Position numbers and translations under genes: made by a program. This document shows positions 10,196-17,928 of a stretch of DNA of 20,609 bases, piece after piece. The DNA is taken from the NCBI RefSeq assembly GCF_000485595.1, contig NW_014577407.1:67900-88508 (forward strand). The letters run 5' to 3'. Numbering within the stretch: position 1 is the stretch's first letter; every line of letters begins with the position of its first letter. The notes under the pieces are model-generated. The model was not told the origin of the DNA and searched no databases. It saw only the letters and a list, made by a program, of their open reading frames with translations. This DNA is from Priapulus caudatus. Taxonomy: Eukaryota > Priapulida > Priapulimorpha > Priapulimorphida > Priapulidae.

Positions 10196-10957
10196 TAGTG
10201 ATGTCCTGATGATCGATTATAATCGAAAATCGATCGATTATAGTCTCAAATTCGATAATCGATTATGAAAACAAATAATCGATTATCAAAAATACCAAAA
10301 AAAAAAATAATAATTTTTTAAAATTTACTAAATTGCGACATAGACATGTATTGGTAGCGAAGTAGAAGTGCATCAGTGTGTAGTCCAGAGGACACCTTCA
10401 TGAATCACGTACTGTTAACATAGGTCCTCTCTGATTGCAGAGCGGTACTAGTGTACTTATAGACATGGACAAATTGGACAGTGTCTTTGTTTTGGTTTGA
10501 CACTGTCCCACAGAATGTTATCCGTAGATGAGATTCTACTCTCCGTATTGTTTGTTACATTGTGTTGGAGAGGATATTCCATTGGCAGAACAATTAACTC
10601 GGCTACACAGCCTACACTATTAGAACACAAACAACTTACTTACTATAATAAAGAACAAGTCTTGATCATGTTTGTTTAAAACTTTTAATGTTTTAATAGA
10701 GGCATTTAAACCATTTCTTTTTAAATTGATTAAATACTGTATAGGAACAGACATTGATATACATACAGCAACCTTCACAGAGTTAATACATGATCATAAA
10801 ACATGATAATATTGAATGCTATGTATAATTGTATATACAAAGTAAGATTAAATTAAATCTATGCTATTATTAACCGATTATCCGATTATAATCGATTATC
10901 GATCGGTTATGGGAAACCAATAATCGATTATGAAATTCCAGCCGATTCCCATCACTA
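10196..10957. mobile_element. hAT-like non-autonomous element, 762 bp, 8-bp TSD, inside gag
   Basis: The termini are TAGTGATGTCCTGATG at the left and, reversed, TAGTGATGGGAATCGG at the right, an 8-bp core with looser extension. Exact 8-bp duplications GTGCATTC flank it (10188-10195 and 10958-10965). Both subterminal regions are packed with AATCGATTAT-type motifs (10211-10290 and 10873-10932). No transposase frame is seen. Removing the element and one duplication restores the reading frame between the two zinc knuckles of gag, so its boundaries are secure. Confidence 0.9.
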
Positions 10958-10965
10958 GTGCATTC

Positions 10966-11046
10966 CTTGCCTATAGCAGGGCAGTGAGGGTCATTTTTGT
11001 GACGGCGTGTGAATCCGCTGCAGAAATAACAAGTTTTTGTGTGTTT
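10966..11046 (-). pseudogene. First gag zinc knuckle fragment
   Basis: The minus strand reads KTCYFCSGFTRRHKNDPHCP followed by AIGKEC. This is the Cys/His-rich first knuckle of the Gypsy nucleocapsid, which binds the element's RNA. It is in frame with the second knuckle across the hAT-like insertion. Upstream on the minus strand a TGA near 11046 marks where the larger composite insertion begins. Confidence 0.85.
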
Positions 11047-11072
11047 GAATCAGGGTGAAAAACTGATAATTG

Positions 11073-11102
11073 GAGGCACTGGTCCAGCAGGACCAGTGCC
11101 TC
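11073..11102. repeat. Perfect 13-bp palindrome with 4-nt loop
   Basis: The arms GAGGCACTGGTCC and GGACCAGTGCCTC surround AGCA. Two more copies of the core GCACTGGTCC follow within 40 bp (near 11110 and 11130), so the site is a small cluster of the same motif in both orientations. Confidence 0.85.
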
Positions 11103-11140
11103 TGAGGAAGCACTGGTCCTGGTCAGTAGGCACTGGTCCA

Positions 11141-11567
11141 GAGGCGTGTTCAGGAGAGCGAACGCTCGACTCGAACGCTCGCTGCATGAACGCAGCGCCT
11201 CTTGAACGACACACGAGCGCTCGCTGTGCGCTCGCTTGATCAAAGATGGCGGCCCCCATGGAGGGTTACTCAGCAGATTTTAATCGCGAGATTTTAGTGT
11301 CTTTGAACAAGTACTGTTAAACGAATTAGCAGACGAAATTGATACAAATTGAATTTAGAAGTAAATGAATGAATGAAAAATGAAATGAAGTTGAAATAGA
11401 TTGCAAATTGACGTCAGAAATGTTAGATTCGCATTCGCCAGATTTCCCGTCGCCATCTTGTAAACAATTCTCGCGCTGAGCGAACAGCCTTCTCAGCTTG
11501 CGCGCGCGCTCGCGAGCGCAGTGTCGTTCAGAAGGCGAGCGCTCGTTCGCTCTCCTGAACACGCCTC
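11141..11567. mobile_element. TIR-bounded element, 427 bp, unclassified
   Basis: The two ends are perfect 24-bp inverted repeats starting GAGGCGTGTTCAGGAGAGCG, followed inward by looser complementary blocks rich in GAGCGCTCGC and GAACGACAC. Both arms also carry an AAGATGGCG motif facing inward. The GC-rich ends contrast with an AT-rich centre. No target duplication flanks it and it has no coding region, so it may be a MITE or an internally deleted longer transposon. Confidence 0.6.
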
Positions 11568-12195
11568 GGGATTTCTGTCGTAGCAAAGTGAATGACTCAG
11601 GGGGGGGGGGATGTGGGGACGTTTTTATAGGGGGGAGGATGGTGCAATTTGGTGATGTGCATTCTAAGTTATTCTTAATAATAAATGGAATACGATATAT
11701 AATACTAATAGGGCTTAAAAAACAAACAATATATAATATCATAATAATAGTGATAGTGATGTTCATTGTTAGATGGTGCTGCCATCTTCATGTACTAATA
11801 CGCAATTTGATTCGGTTACATAATATGACAGTATCTTGATAGTGTAGATATATGCTCGTTTCTTTTCATCAGCAAATTATATTTTTTACTCGTTTCGATA
11901 CACTGATGCGTAATAAATCGGAACAAGTCCGCAAGTCGATTTCAAAGATCAGCGGTCTCTGAAGACCAGCCATTAATTCTATAAATTATCATATTTTGTT
12001 ACGCGATCGCTGATTGGTCAGGGATGCCCAGTATTATCGAATTAGCAGAGGTTTAACAGCATGACCTAGAAAATCGAACAAAACAAACATGGCGGGTTTT
12101 GGTACTTCGTATGGACTTTAGGCTTCGGAATTTGACTATTTTTAGTCTATATTTGATTAAATTTACCATTCATTTCATTAGAATAATGTAGAAGG

Positions 12196-13130
12196 CAGGC
12201 TTTCCAGCGGCCCTAAAATTCCAAAAATTTTGAGCTCGCCCTAAAATTCCTAAAAAAACTTTTAAAACGTATGCAATTCCTAAAAAAGGGCTAAAATTTT
12301 ATTCAAATTCCTAAAAAAAAAATTTCACAGATATGTTTGGAGTTTTTGGTGATGAGATGATGAACTTTTGGTTTGTAATTATGGCTCAAGAGGTCGTTGT
12401 CGTAACAGGTACTAAAGATATGTACACGAGGTACATATATGTATACACAAAGTGTACCAGACTTGTACTACAGAAGTGTACCCTAACCCTAACACTAACC
12501 CTAACCCTAACCCTAACCCTAAACATACCTCATATAAAAATATAAACATAATACTAAACAACCTAAAACTACTTCGGGTACATATCTGTAGTACATATCT
12601 ACCCAGACCCCCCTAGCACTGGCATGCCTACGGCACGCGGGCCTGCCTGCGGCAGCCAAGGTACATTTCGCCCCCCCATCAATTTCTGAATACGCCACTG
12701 ATCACCGCGGGAACATTCCGCATTTGGAGTTCATAGGGTTGGAGACCCTGCTAATGGATGTTTTCTAGTTATCTTTATACAGAGTAAGTATTGTGACTCT
12801 CAGTCTACCAGTGATTCCTAAGCTTCAGTGTCTGATTATACGACCCTGTTCCTGGATTGGATGTACAAGACATGCCTAATTTGCATGAAACTTGATGATG
12901 TACAGTCGTATCGAGGACTTGGAGGATAGGAATAGCTGGTAGACTGGACACATACCACTTAGAACTGTATCTGTATGTTAACACGTTGATGTTTATGAAA
13001 GGTAATTGACTTATTTTATCCCTAAAATGTTTCGATTCATCCCTAAAAATTCCTAAAATAGCCCTAAAAAAACCTTAATTTCTCCCTAAAATTAGCCCTA
13101 AAATGTTGTAAAGGACTGCTGGAAAGCCTG
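12196..13130. mobile_element. Non-autonomous TIR element, 935 bp, 6-bp TSD, with telomere-like repeats
   Basis: The ends CAGGCTTTCCAGCGG and, reversed, CAGGCTTTCCAGCAG form a 13-bp inverted repeat with good extension. AGAAGG flanks both sides (12190-12195 and 13131-13136). Both subterminal regions are filled with CCTAAAA-type repeats (on one side as AAAATTCCTAAA, on the other as CCCTAAAA). In the middle are seven CCCTAA-type hexamers and a GC-rich segment ending in ATACGCCACTG that looks like the terminus of yet another element. No transposase frame is seen. Confidence 0.78.
12481..12522. repeat. Interstitial telomere-like repeat (CCCTAA)7
   Basis: Seven consecutive hexamers of CCCTAA, with one variant CACTAA at the third position. 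This is the C-strand of the common metazoan telomere repeat. It lies inside the 935-bp TIR element, so it is an interstitial array and not a chromosome end. Confidence 0.9.
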
Positions 13131-13265
13131 AGAAGGTTAGTAAAGAATAACAAAATAATCAGTTTGGCAATTTTTTTATTTCCTGTGCGGCGATTATCTA
13201 GTCGCCCCGCCGGACCAGCTGACACGAGCAAACAGTCGCCCGGTCGATTTTCTAATCGCCACTGG

Positions 13266-13999
13266 CGTCTGGGCGACCGGTAGTTTCTCACGCTGTTGAA
13301 TCCTGGCTGTTTCCGTGTGTTCGACTCTTCCCGATGTTGATGCTGCTGATAGCGATCTCTCCACATGGACCGATGTCTCTGATGGCGTCCACCAGCATCG
13401 CGAGGTCGGTGCTGCCCTCTATCACAACTGGCTGGTCTGTGTACAACATTTACGGACCATTTTTTTAGCGATTCCACTTTGTCGGATTGTTGATCACTTA
13501 GTTCTAGAGCTCAAGCTGCTGCGATTAATTGATCAAGTTTGAGATCTTGGCGTAAAGTGCGTCACCGTAAGGCTTGCGAGGAGCATGCCAGGATAATCTG
13601 ATTGTTGATTTCTTTCTCGGTATCATCGAATCCACAAGACTTGGCGAGCTTCCGAAGTCGTGTGACATACATATCGATAGATTTACCGGCTTCCTGGTTG
13701 CACTGTTTAAACGTGTGCACCTCAAAAGCGGTGTTCGTGCGCAGCTTAAATTAATTTGTCAGCGCCTTAGCAGATACATCAAAAACCGTCTCATGCTCAC
13801 CCGGATCCGGTATTGTAATTGCGTGTCATAAATTTTGTCTACTTCTGGGCCTGCATAATGTAGTAACAGGGCTTGACGTCTAGCGGGATCTGTGATGGCC
13901 ATTCCGACTAGCAAACTGGTCAAACGTGCTAACCACTTGTCCCATCCCGATATTGCCATCTTGGGTTAGATCGAATGCTGGGAAGGTTGGGAGCGACAT
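13266..13999 (-). pseudogene. gag 5' part (capsid-like) of the Gypsy element
   Basis: The start at 13999 gives MSLPTFPAFDLTQDGNI. A one-base shift follows and the frame continues as SGWDKWLARLTSL and RRQALLLHYAGPEVDKIYDT. After another shift it reads FEVHTFKQCNQEAGKSIDMY, then CGFDDTEKEINNQII and QDLKLDQLI, and ends in a basic Arg/Gln-rich segment near 13300. These blocks (KWLARL, LLHYAG.EV, FK.C.QE.GESID, IINQI) are typical of animal Gypsy gag, which builds the capsid. At least two frameshifts and in-frame stops (TAA near 13747, TGA near 13585, TGA near 13540) disable it. Confidence 0.88.
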
Positions 14000-14159
14000 T
14001 GCATATGTTAGTTGGGAGTTTATTCAGCGTTTTGAGTGAAGCTGGTTCAGACGGCACACAATCACAAAGCTAGTGAGTTGGCTTCATAAAAGTTCGAATT
14101 ACAGCTTACAATGCATTGTTCTGCATAAAATGTTCAGTTCTGCTCATTCTTGATGTATT

Positions 14160-14201
14160 GAAGAACATCTTCGTCGCCAGATGTGATGCTGAAGGCTGAC
14201 T
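14160..14201 (-). promoter_or_regulatory. Primer-binding-site region next to the 5' LTR
   Basis: Immediately inside the 5' LTR the minus strand contains CTGGCGACGAAGATG about 20 nt in. A TGGCGACGA-type block close to the 5' LTR is a frequent feature of animal Gypsy elements in or near the tRNA primer site. I cannot assign the primer tRNA from the sequence alone. Confidence 0.5.
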
Positions 14202-14368
14202 GAAATGACGATAAGTCTGGATTTAATCACAACACTTTTATTGAATAATTCTGCTAGCTACATAATGCTGATCATCTATTTTTGGCTGAACTTCCTGTTC
14301 CTGTTGGTACAGAGAACGCTCACCAGGGGAGAACCAAAGGGGGGTTTTGGAATTACATGAACACTACA
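14202..14368 (-). repeat. 5' LTR of the Gypsy element
   Basis: It is a 167-bp direct repeat of 5810-5976 in the same orientation, with TGTAGTGTTC at its start (minus strand) and CATTTCA at its end. It would supply the promoter of the element. About nine substitutions and two compensating one-base indels separate it from the 3' LTR by eye. Confidence 0.92.
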
Positions 14369-14741
14369 CATAATTATAGAAATTTCTAGCGATATACTAT
14401 CATAATATATTCTAAAAGTCTTGTCTGCCTTTTAATTACCAAACATGGGGAACTTTGTGTCAATTTGAATTACTGTGTTCCTTAATTTTTTTCTTAAACA
14501 AAGCTAGGAACACATGAAGTGCTTGTTTAGAATAACAAAATAGCAAAATTTGAATTACGATGCAAGAATTTAATTTATGCAATTTCAATTATTTTTCATA
14601 GTTTTAGTTGGTATTTTATCCAAAAAACCATTATATTTTTACAGTACATACATATATTGTCGCATCATGCTGAATTTTTCAGCACCTAATTATGTGTTTG
14701 GCTGTCATAACCAATGTATTCAATACATTTTGTGCTGACAG
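14369..14741. other. Intron, nothing recognised
   Basis: AT-rich unique sequence between the Gypsy element and the next host exon. I see no coding frame, no transposon ends and no tandem repeats. It ends in TTTTGTGCTGACAG, a usable acceptor. Confidence 0.4.
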
Positions 14742-14832
14742 AAGTTCATCTCCCAACTCACTGATGGCAATCAACGCACGCAGCAGCAACACCACCCCCA
14801 CCCAGAGATAGGATTTGCTGGGGCTTTAGCAA
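14742..14832 (+). CDS. Internal coding exon of the unrecognised host gene (exon C)
   Basis: This is an open segment of 91 nt after the acceptor GTGCTGACAG and before the donor GCAA|GTATGA. It enters in phase 0, as exon B requires, and leaves with one extra base (phase 1), exactly what the exon at 17815 needs. The 30-residue peptide begins KFISQLTDGNQRTQQQHHPH and ends GFAGALA, so it holds a Gln/His-rich low-complexity stretch followed by a small hydrophobic one. It is far richer in GC and CAN codons than the AT-rich DNA around it, which supports coding. The family is not recognised. Confidence 0.62.
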
Positions 14833-15088
14833 GTATGACTAGTTAATGGGCAAGGGTTGTGGTTAAATGTGGGAGTTGGTGTCACAATTTTTGGCTCAGT
14901 ATTTCCGAGAAATCATGCAAAACCTAAACGTATCTAAAGGGTGTTTGCAATGTAATATGTGCGTCCATGTGTCATCCTACTTAATATAACCTTAATACTT
15001 ATAATAAAATTAAGGAAAGTATAATCAGTAGATGCAAAAATAATTAATTTGACAATCAAATGAAATTTCGTTTTTATATTTTCTGTAC
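14833..15088. other. Intron, nothing recognised
   Basis: AT-rich sequence after the GTATGA donor up to the duplication preceding the 317-bp element. No open frame or repeat structure was seen. Confidence 0.4.
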
Positions 15089-15094
15089 ATTGCG

Positions 15095-15411
15095 CAGGGT
15101 GCGAAATTAACGGGAGTCCGGAGTCAAATACTCCCTGCTTTACTGTCGGACTCCCTGATTTGACATCTGCAGGAGTCCGTGGGACTCCATGAAAATTCTG
15201 CTATACTAACTAGTTCGTTCCAGAGCACAGCCTCACGGAATTACCGTATTTTTTCAGCAAATGTCCAAAGAAAATTTGGCAGACGTGCATCGCATGAATC
15301 TTCAAATATGCACATGTGTTATTGTTGTTGTGCTTTAGTTTTGAACTTCTGACTACGGACTCCTTCATTTTGCTACGAACTCCCTTGTTCAAAGGTTCAT
15401 TTCTAACCCTG
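15095..15411. mobile_element. Non-autonomous TIR element, 317 bp, 6-bp TSD
   Basis: The left end is CAGGGTGCGAAATTAACG and the reversed right end is CAGGGTTAGAAATGAACC: 14 of the first 17 bases match. The exact duplication ATTGCG flanks it (15089-15094 and 15412-15417). Inside, the motif GGAGTCCG/GGACTCC occurs several times in both orientations near the two ends. No coding capacity. The ends resemble hAT-type CAGGG termini. Confidence 0.8.
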
Positions 15412-15598
15412 ATTGCGTGGTGCATTTTTTTCTTTTTTTGACCGTGTTATAATAAGCGAGTTCGTAATTACAGTCTGCACATGCACGAACTCTGCCATGA
15501 ATTCTGCGGGGTTAGGTCATTTGTAAAAAAAAAATTCGTATTTTCGACCACACAGTACACATACACATGCATCTGCGTCGTTGTAATGCTACAGTCTT

Positions 15599-15722
15599 TA
15601 TGTGTGCACGTACACGTGCGTGCGTGCGTGTGCACATGTGCGTGCGTGCATGTGCACGTGTGCATGCACGTGCATGCGTGCGTGCGTGTTCACGTACACG
15701 TGCGTGCGTGCACACGTACACA
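15599..15722. repeat. Alternating pyrimidine-purine tract (Z-DNA prone)
   Basis: Strict alternation of T/C with G/A runs from 15599 to 15689 and again from 15691 to 15722, made of mixed TG, CG and CA steps such as GTGCGTGCGTG and GCACGTGC. Such tracts are the classical substrate for left-handed DNA. All reading frames through it are open on both strands only because of the dinucleotide pattern, so no protein is called. Confidence 0.85.
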
Positions 15723-15796
15723 GAATACATTGTACATATACATACTGAACCGAGAGCGCACGCCGCACTCGAGATTTCACCGCTTTTTGTGACTAA

Positions 15797-16222
15797 AGGC
15801 CATCGCACACCTACCCAAAAATCGGTCCGATTAAAAAATCTCTTCATCGTTTGTAAAATCGGCTCAGCGCGACGCTTTCCGATAAACACCCGCACACCTA
15901 CGATAAAATGTGATGTCATAATAAACCTACGATAACATGTAAATGTCATGTGACACGGGCACGTTCAGCTATTGGCTGTTCAATATTTATCGTAGACGAT
16001 TTTCCTGAGTTCACGCGCACACCACAAAATCTTGTCGGATTACACAAAATCGCTTCAAAATAATCGGTTCAAAATCAAACATGTTTGATTTGGAACGATC
16101 ACCCGATAAAAATAATCGTAAGTAAAATTGTCTACAAATGAACGCGCACACCTACCCGATATCGGCTGATTTTTATCGGGCCGATGAAATCGCGTGAAAA
16201 ATCGGCTGGTGTGCGACCCCCT
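15797..16222. mobile_element. PIF/Harbinger-like MITE, 426 bp, TAA target duplication
   Basis: The left end is AGGCCATCGCACACCTACC and the reversed right end is AGGGGGTCGCACACCAGCC, sharing TCGCACACC. The flanks are TAA on both sides (15794-15796 and 16223-16225), which fits the TWA target preference of PIF/Harbinger elements. The motif CGCACACC recurs inside in the same direction near 15890, 16014 and 16144, and ATCGG/CCGAT pairs are scattered throughout. No transposase is encoded, so it would depend on a partner element. Confidence 0.78.
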
Positions 16223-16225
16223 TAA

Positions 16226-16466
16226 TGACCCGGTGACCTGTGACATCACGCAACCCCTTGGCTAACTATGGACTCGCTTATAGTCCGTCACCGTGGCTTG
16301 GTGACCGAGACAAAATTAGTCGTAACATTACTATCAACCTTTTTCGTAGACTTGACAGAATTTTGTTTCATTAACTTGTGGAAATTTGGTTAAAAAAAAT
16401 CCCTCCTTCCTCCCTCTCTTCTGCTCCTTCACTCTCTCTCCTCTCTCATATTCATATTATATATAT
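16226..16466. other. Intron with polypyrimidine tract
   Basis: Unremarkable sequence, then a CT-rich run (about 16399-16449, TCCCTCCTTCCTCCCTCTC-like) and a short TA repeat that borders the fold-back element. The pyrimidine run sits on the plus strand about 1.4 kb before the next acceptor, so it is not a splice tract of a known exon. Confidence 0.5.
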
Positions 16467-17248
16467 CAAGAGCTAATAATACCTAGAGTGTACAACGGAA
16501 AAACGGGAAAATAGTGCTATTTCACGACAACATTATTTCTACTTTGCCTGCGAGTCTATAATAATTTCATGGTATTGCATTAAGCAGAATTCTTTGCTCT
16601 CTAAAACAAGACCAACCGCTTGTCAATACGATACTCCTAGGCGGAGATATCGGCTCCTAAACCTCCCCTCCCACATGCCAACGCCGCCTCGAATCCACTT
16701 CTGTCCCCATCCTTCACGCGTCTAAGCATTCGGCTATCGGTTTCCGTCACCGCTTTGGGCGCTGATAATTGATGTCACATGCCCAAATTTGGTACTCTTA
16801 CTAGCTGCGTTGTAGAGACTTAATTAAAAAAACATTTGCCGGCTCCATCATGACGGGCATTAGCCGTGCTAGGAAAGATAATGGAGATAAGGGCATAGGC
16901 GATGCCCCCGAAAGTCACCTCCACCCTGCACCTGCACCCGAAAATCATTCATAAAATTATGGCGGAAAAACCGAACTCTCACGAAGCAACGCTTAGGCCG
17001 CTGAAGGATGGGGACAGAAGTGGATTCGAGGCGGCGTTTGGCAGTGGGAGGGGAGGTTTGAGGACCGATATCTCCGCCTGGAGTATCGGTATTGACAAGC
17101 GGTTGGTCTTGTTTTAGAGAGCAAAGATTCTGCTTAATGCAATACCATGAAATTATTATAGACTCGCAGGCAAAGTAGAATAATGTTGTCGTGAAATAGC
17201 ACTATTTTCCCGTTTTCCGTTGTACACTCTAGGTATTATTAGCTCTTG
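16467..17248. mobile_element. Fold-back element, 782 bp with about 260-bp inverted arms
   Basis: The left arm (16467-about 16730) is the near-perfect reverse complement of the right arm (about 16989-17248), with only scattered one- or two-base differences. The outermost bases are CAAGAGCTAATAATACC. The spacer of about 260 bp is unrelated to the arms. Both outer ends abut (TA)n, so any duplication would be masked. No coding sequence. It could be a long-TIR DNA transposon derivative or a locally inverted duplication; a transcript would form a long hairpin. Confidence 0.85.
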
Positions 17249-17395
17249 ATATATATATATATATATAGCATACACACACGTACACTCAGACACGCACGCA
17301 CACTCGGAGAGAGAGACACACATAGAGGCACCCTCCTTCCGCACGCACGCACACTCGCATGCACGCACGCACACACAAACAGATACTCGGCTGTA
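17249..17395. repeat. (TA)n, (CA)n, (GCAC)n compound microsatellite
   Basis: A run of TA repeats is followed by irregular CA, CACG, CACT and GAGA blocks. It directly follows the fold-back element. Frames through it give only repetitive Cys/Val/Arg peptides and are not called. Confidence 0.85.
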
Positions 17396-17814
17396 AAGTG
17401 ACAAAAAAATTAATAAAAATATAGAGTCATTTCATCAATGTTTGCACATTTTATTTTATTTTTATTTTTTGGTAATCGATTATTTATTTTTTATTATCGA
17501 GCGCGTAGGCGGTTGCTGCAAACGACTGACTTTCGATGTGGAACGTGGCTGCCACACTCACAATAAATGCGGCACACTATGAATGTAATAAACATGTGGG
17601 CTTGAGATTTGGTACTCAGACAGTCTGTGTTCATATATGTATAGTACGTTGTAACACGTGTGTGTACATGGCAGTCTGTGTATTTAACCATGGACTGTAA
17701 TTAGATGCTAATTTGATCCAATATTGTCCATGGCTATCTTAGTGTTTTGTACCATCTACGTGTACAGTCTTTTGTCCATTCTATGCCATGCACTGTGTGT
17801 TGTACTGTTCGCAG
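17396..17814. other. Intron, nothing recognised
   Basis: An A/T-rich block (17402-17500) with one ATCGATTAT-like site, then ordinary sequence up to the acceptor CTGTTCGCAG. No supported gene on either strand. Confidence 0.4.
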
Positions 17815-17928
17815 CTGAACACCCCGATTCTAGTTTGGAGCTATTGGAGGATCTAGGGAAAAGAATGTCCTTTCATGCAACCGGATCCAATACCACTAGC
17901 AAGCAGTGTCAGTACCGGCAGAGCCAAG
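17815..17928 (+). CDS. Coding exon of the unrecognised host gene (exon D)
   Basis: This is an open segment of 114 nt after the acceptor TACTGTTCGCAG. It enters in phase 1, completing a Thr codon with the single base left by exon C, and reads EHPDSSLELLEDLGKRMSFH and onward to QCQYRQSQ. The donor CAAG|GTTGGT is the weakest of the set and would leave phase 1. Alternatively the frame reads straight on for 15 more codons to a TAA at 17973-17975, which would make this the last exon. The first half looks helical (LELLEDLGKRM) and the second is polar and Ser/Thr-rich. No family is recognised. Confidence 0.58.

Larger units (their letters stand above)
11047..13265. mobile_element. Composite insertion in gag (boundaries unresolved)
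   Basis: About 2.2 kb separates the basic C-terminal part of gag (ending near 13266) from its first zinc knuckle (11046). It begins at the left with CAGGGTGAAAAACTG. On the right the gag frame degrades at a CGCCACTG end (13258-13265) or at a TTTCCTG end (near 13176). I could not find a matching target duplication for the whole block. Inside are a palindrome cluster (11073-11140), a TIR pair (11141-11567), AT-rich sequence (11660-12190) and the well-defined 935-bp element at 12196. It is probably several insertions on top of each other. Confidence 0.6.
5810..14368 (-). mobile_element. Ty3/Gypsy LTR retrotransposon, decayed, with nested insertions
   Basis: This 8.56-kb unit is bounded by two 167-bp direct LTRs (TG...CA when read on the minus strand). 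On the minus strand the order is 5' LTR, gag, zinc knuckles, protease, RT, RNase H, integrase, polypurine tract, 3' LTR. Protease before RT and integrase last is the Ty3/Gypsy order; no envelope-like frame is seen. Subtracting the nested insertions leaves about 5.1 kb, normal for a compact Gypsy element. By eye the LTRs differ at about 9 substitutions and 2 single-base indels, so this is an old copy. Several stops and frameshifts and two missing integrase catalytic residues show it is dead. No 5-bp target duplication is visible: AACTT lies on the left and CATAA on the right. Confidence 0.93.

Noticed and set aside
11326-11839. Open frames of 146 and 113 codons on opposite strands
   Set aside because: They cross transposon ends and AT-rich DNA, contain low-complexity peptides and overlap each other; no domain is seen.
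12481-12522. Telomere repeat suggesting a chromosome end
   Set aside because: Only seven units, with a variant, lying inside a transposon that has target duplications and with ordinary sequence on both sides.
4860-14410. 18-bp inverted similarity between about 4890 and 14388 (ACTATCATAATATAYTCT)
   Set aside because: Too short and AT-rich, and the match does not extend, so chance is likely.
15481-15949. Overlapping Cys/His/Val/Arg-rich open frames on both strands
   Set aside because: They are translations of the alternating TG/CG/CA tract; the openness is a by-product of the repeat.
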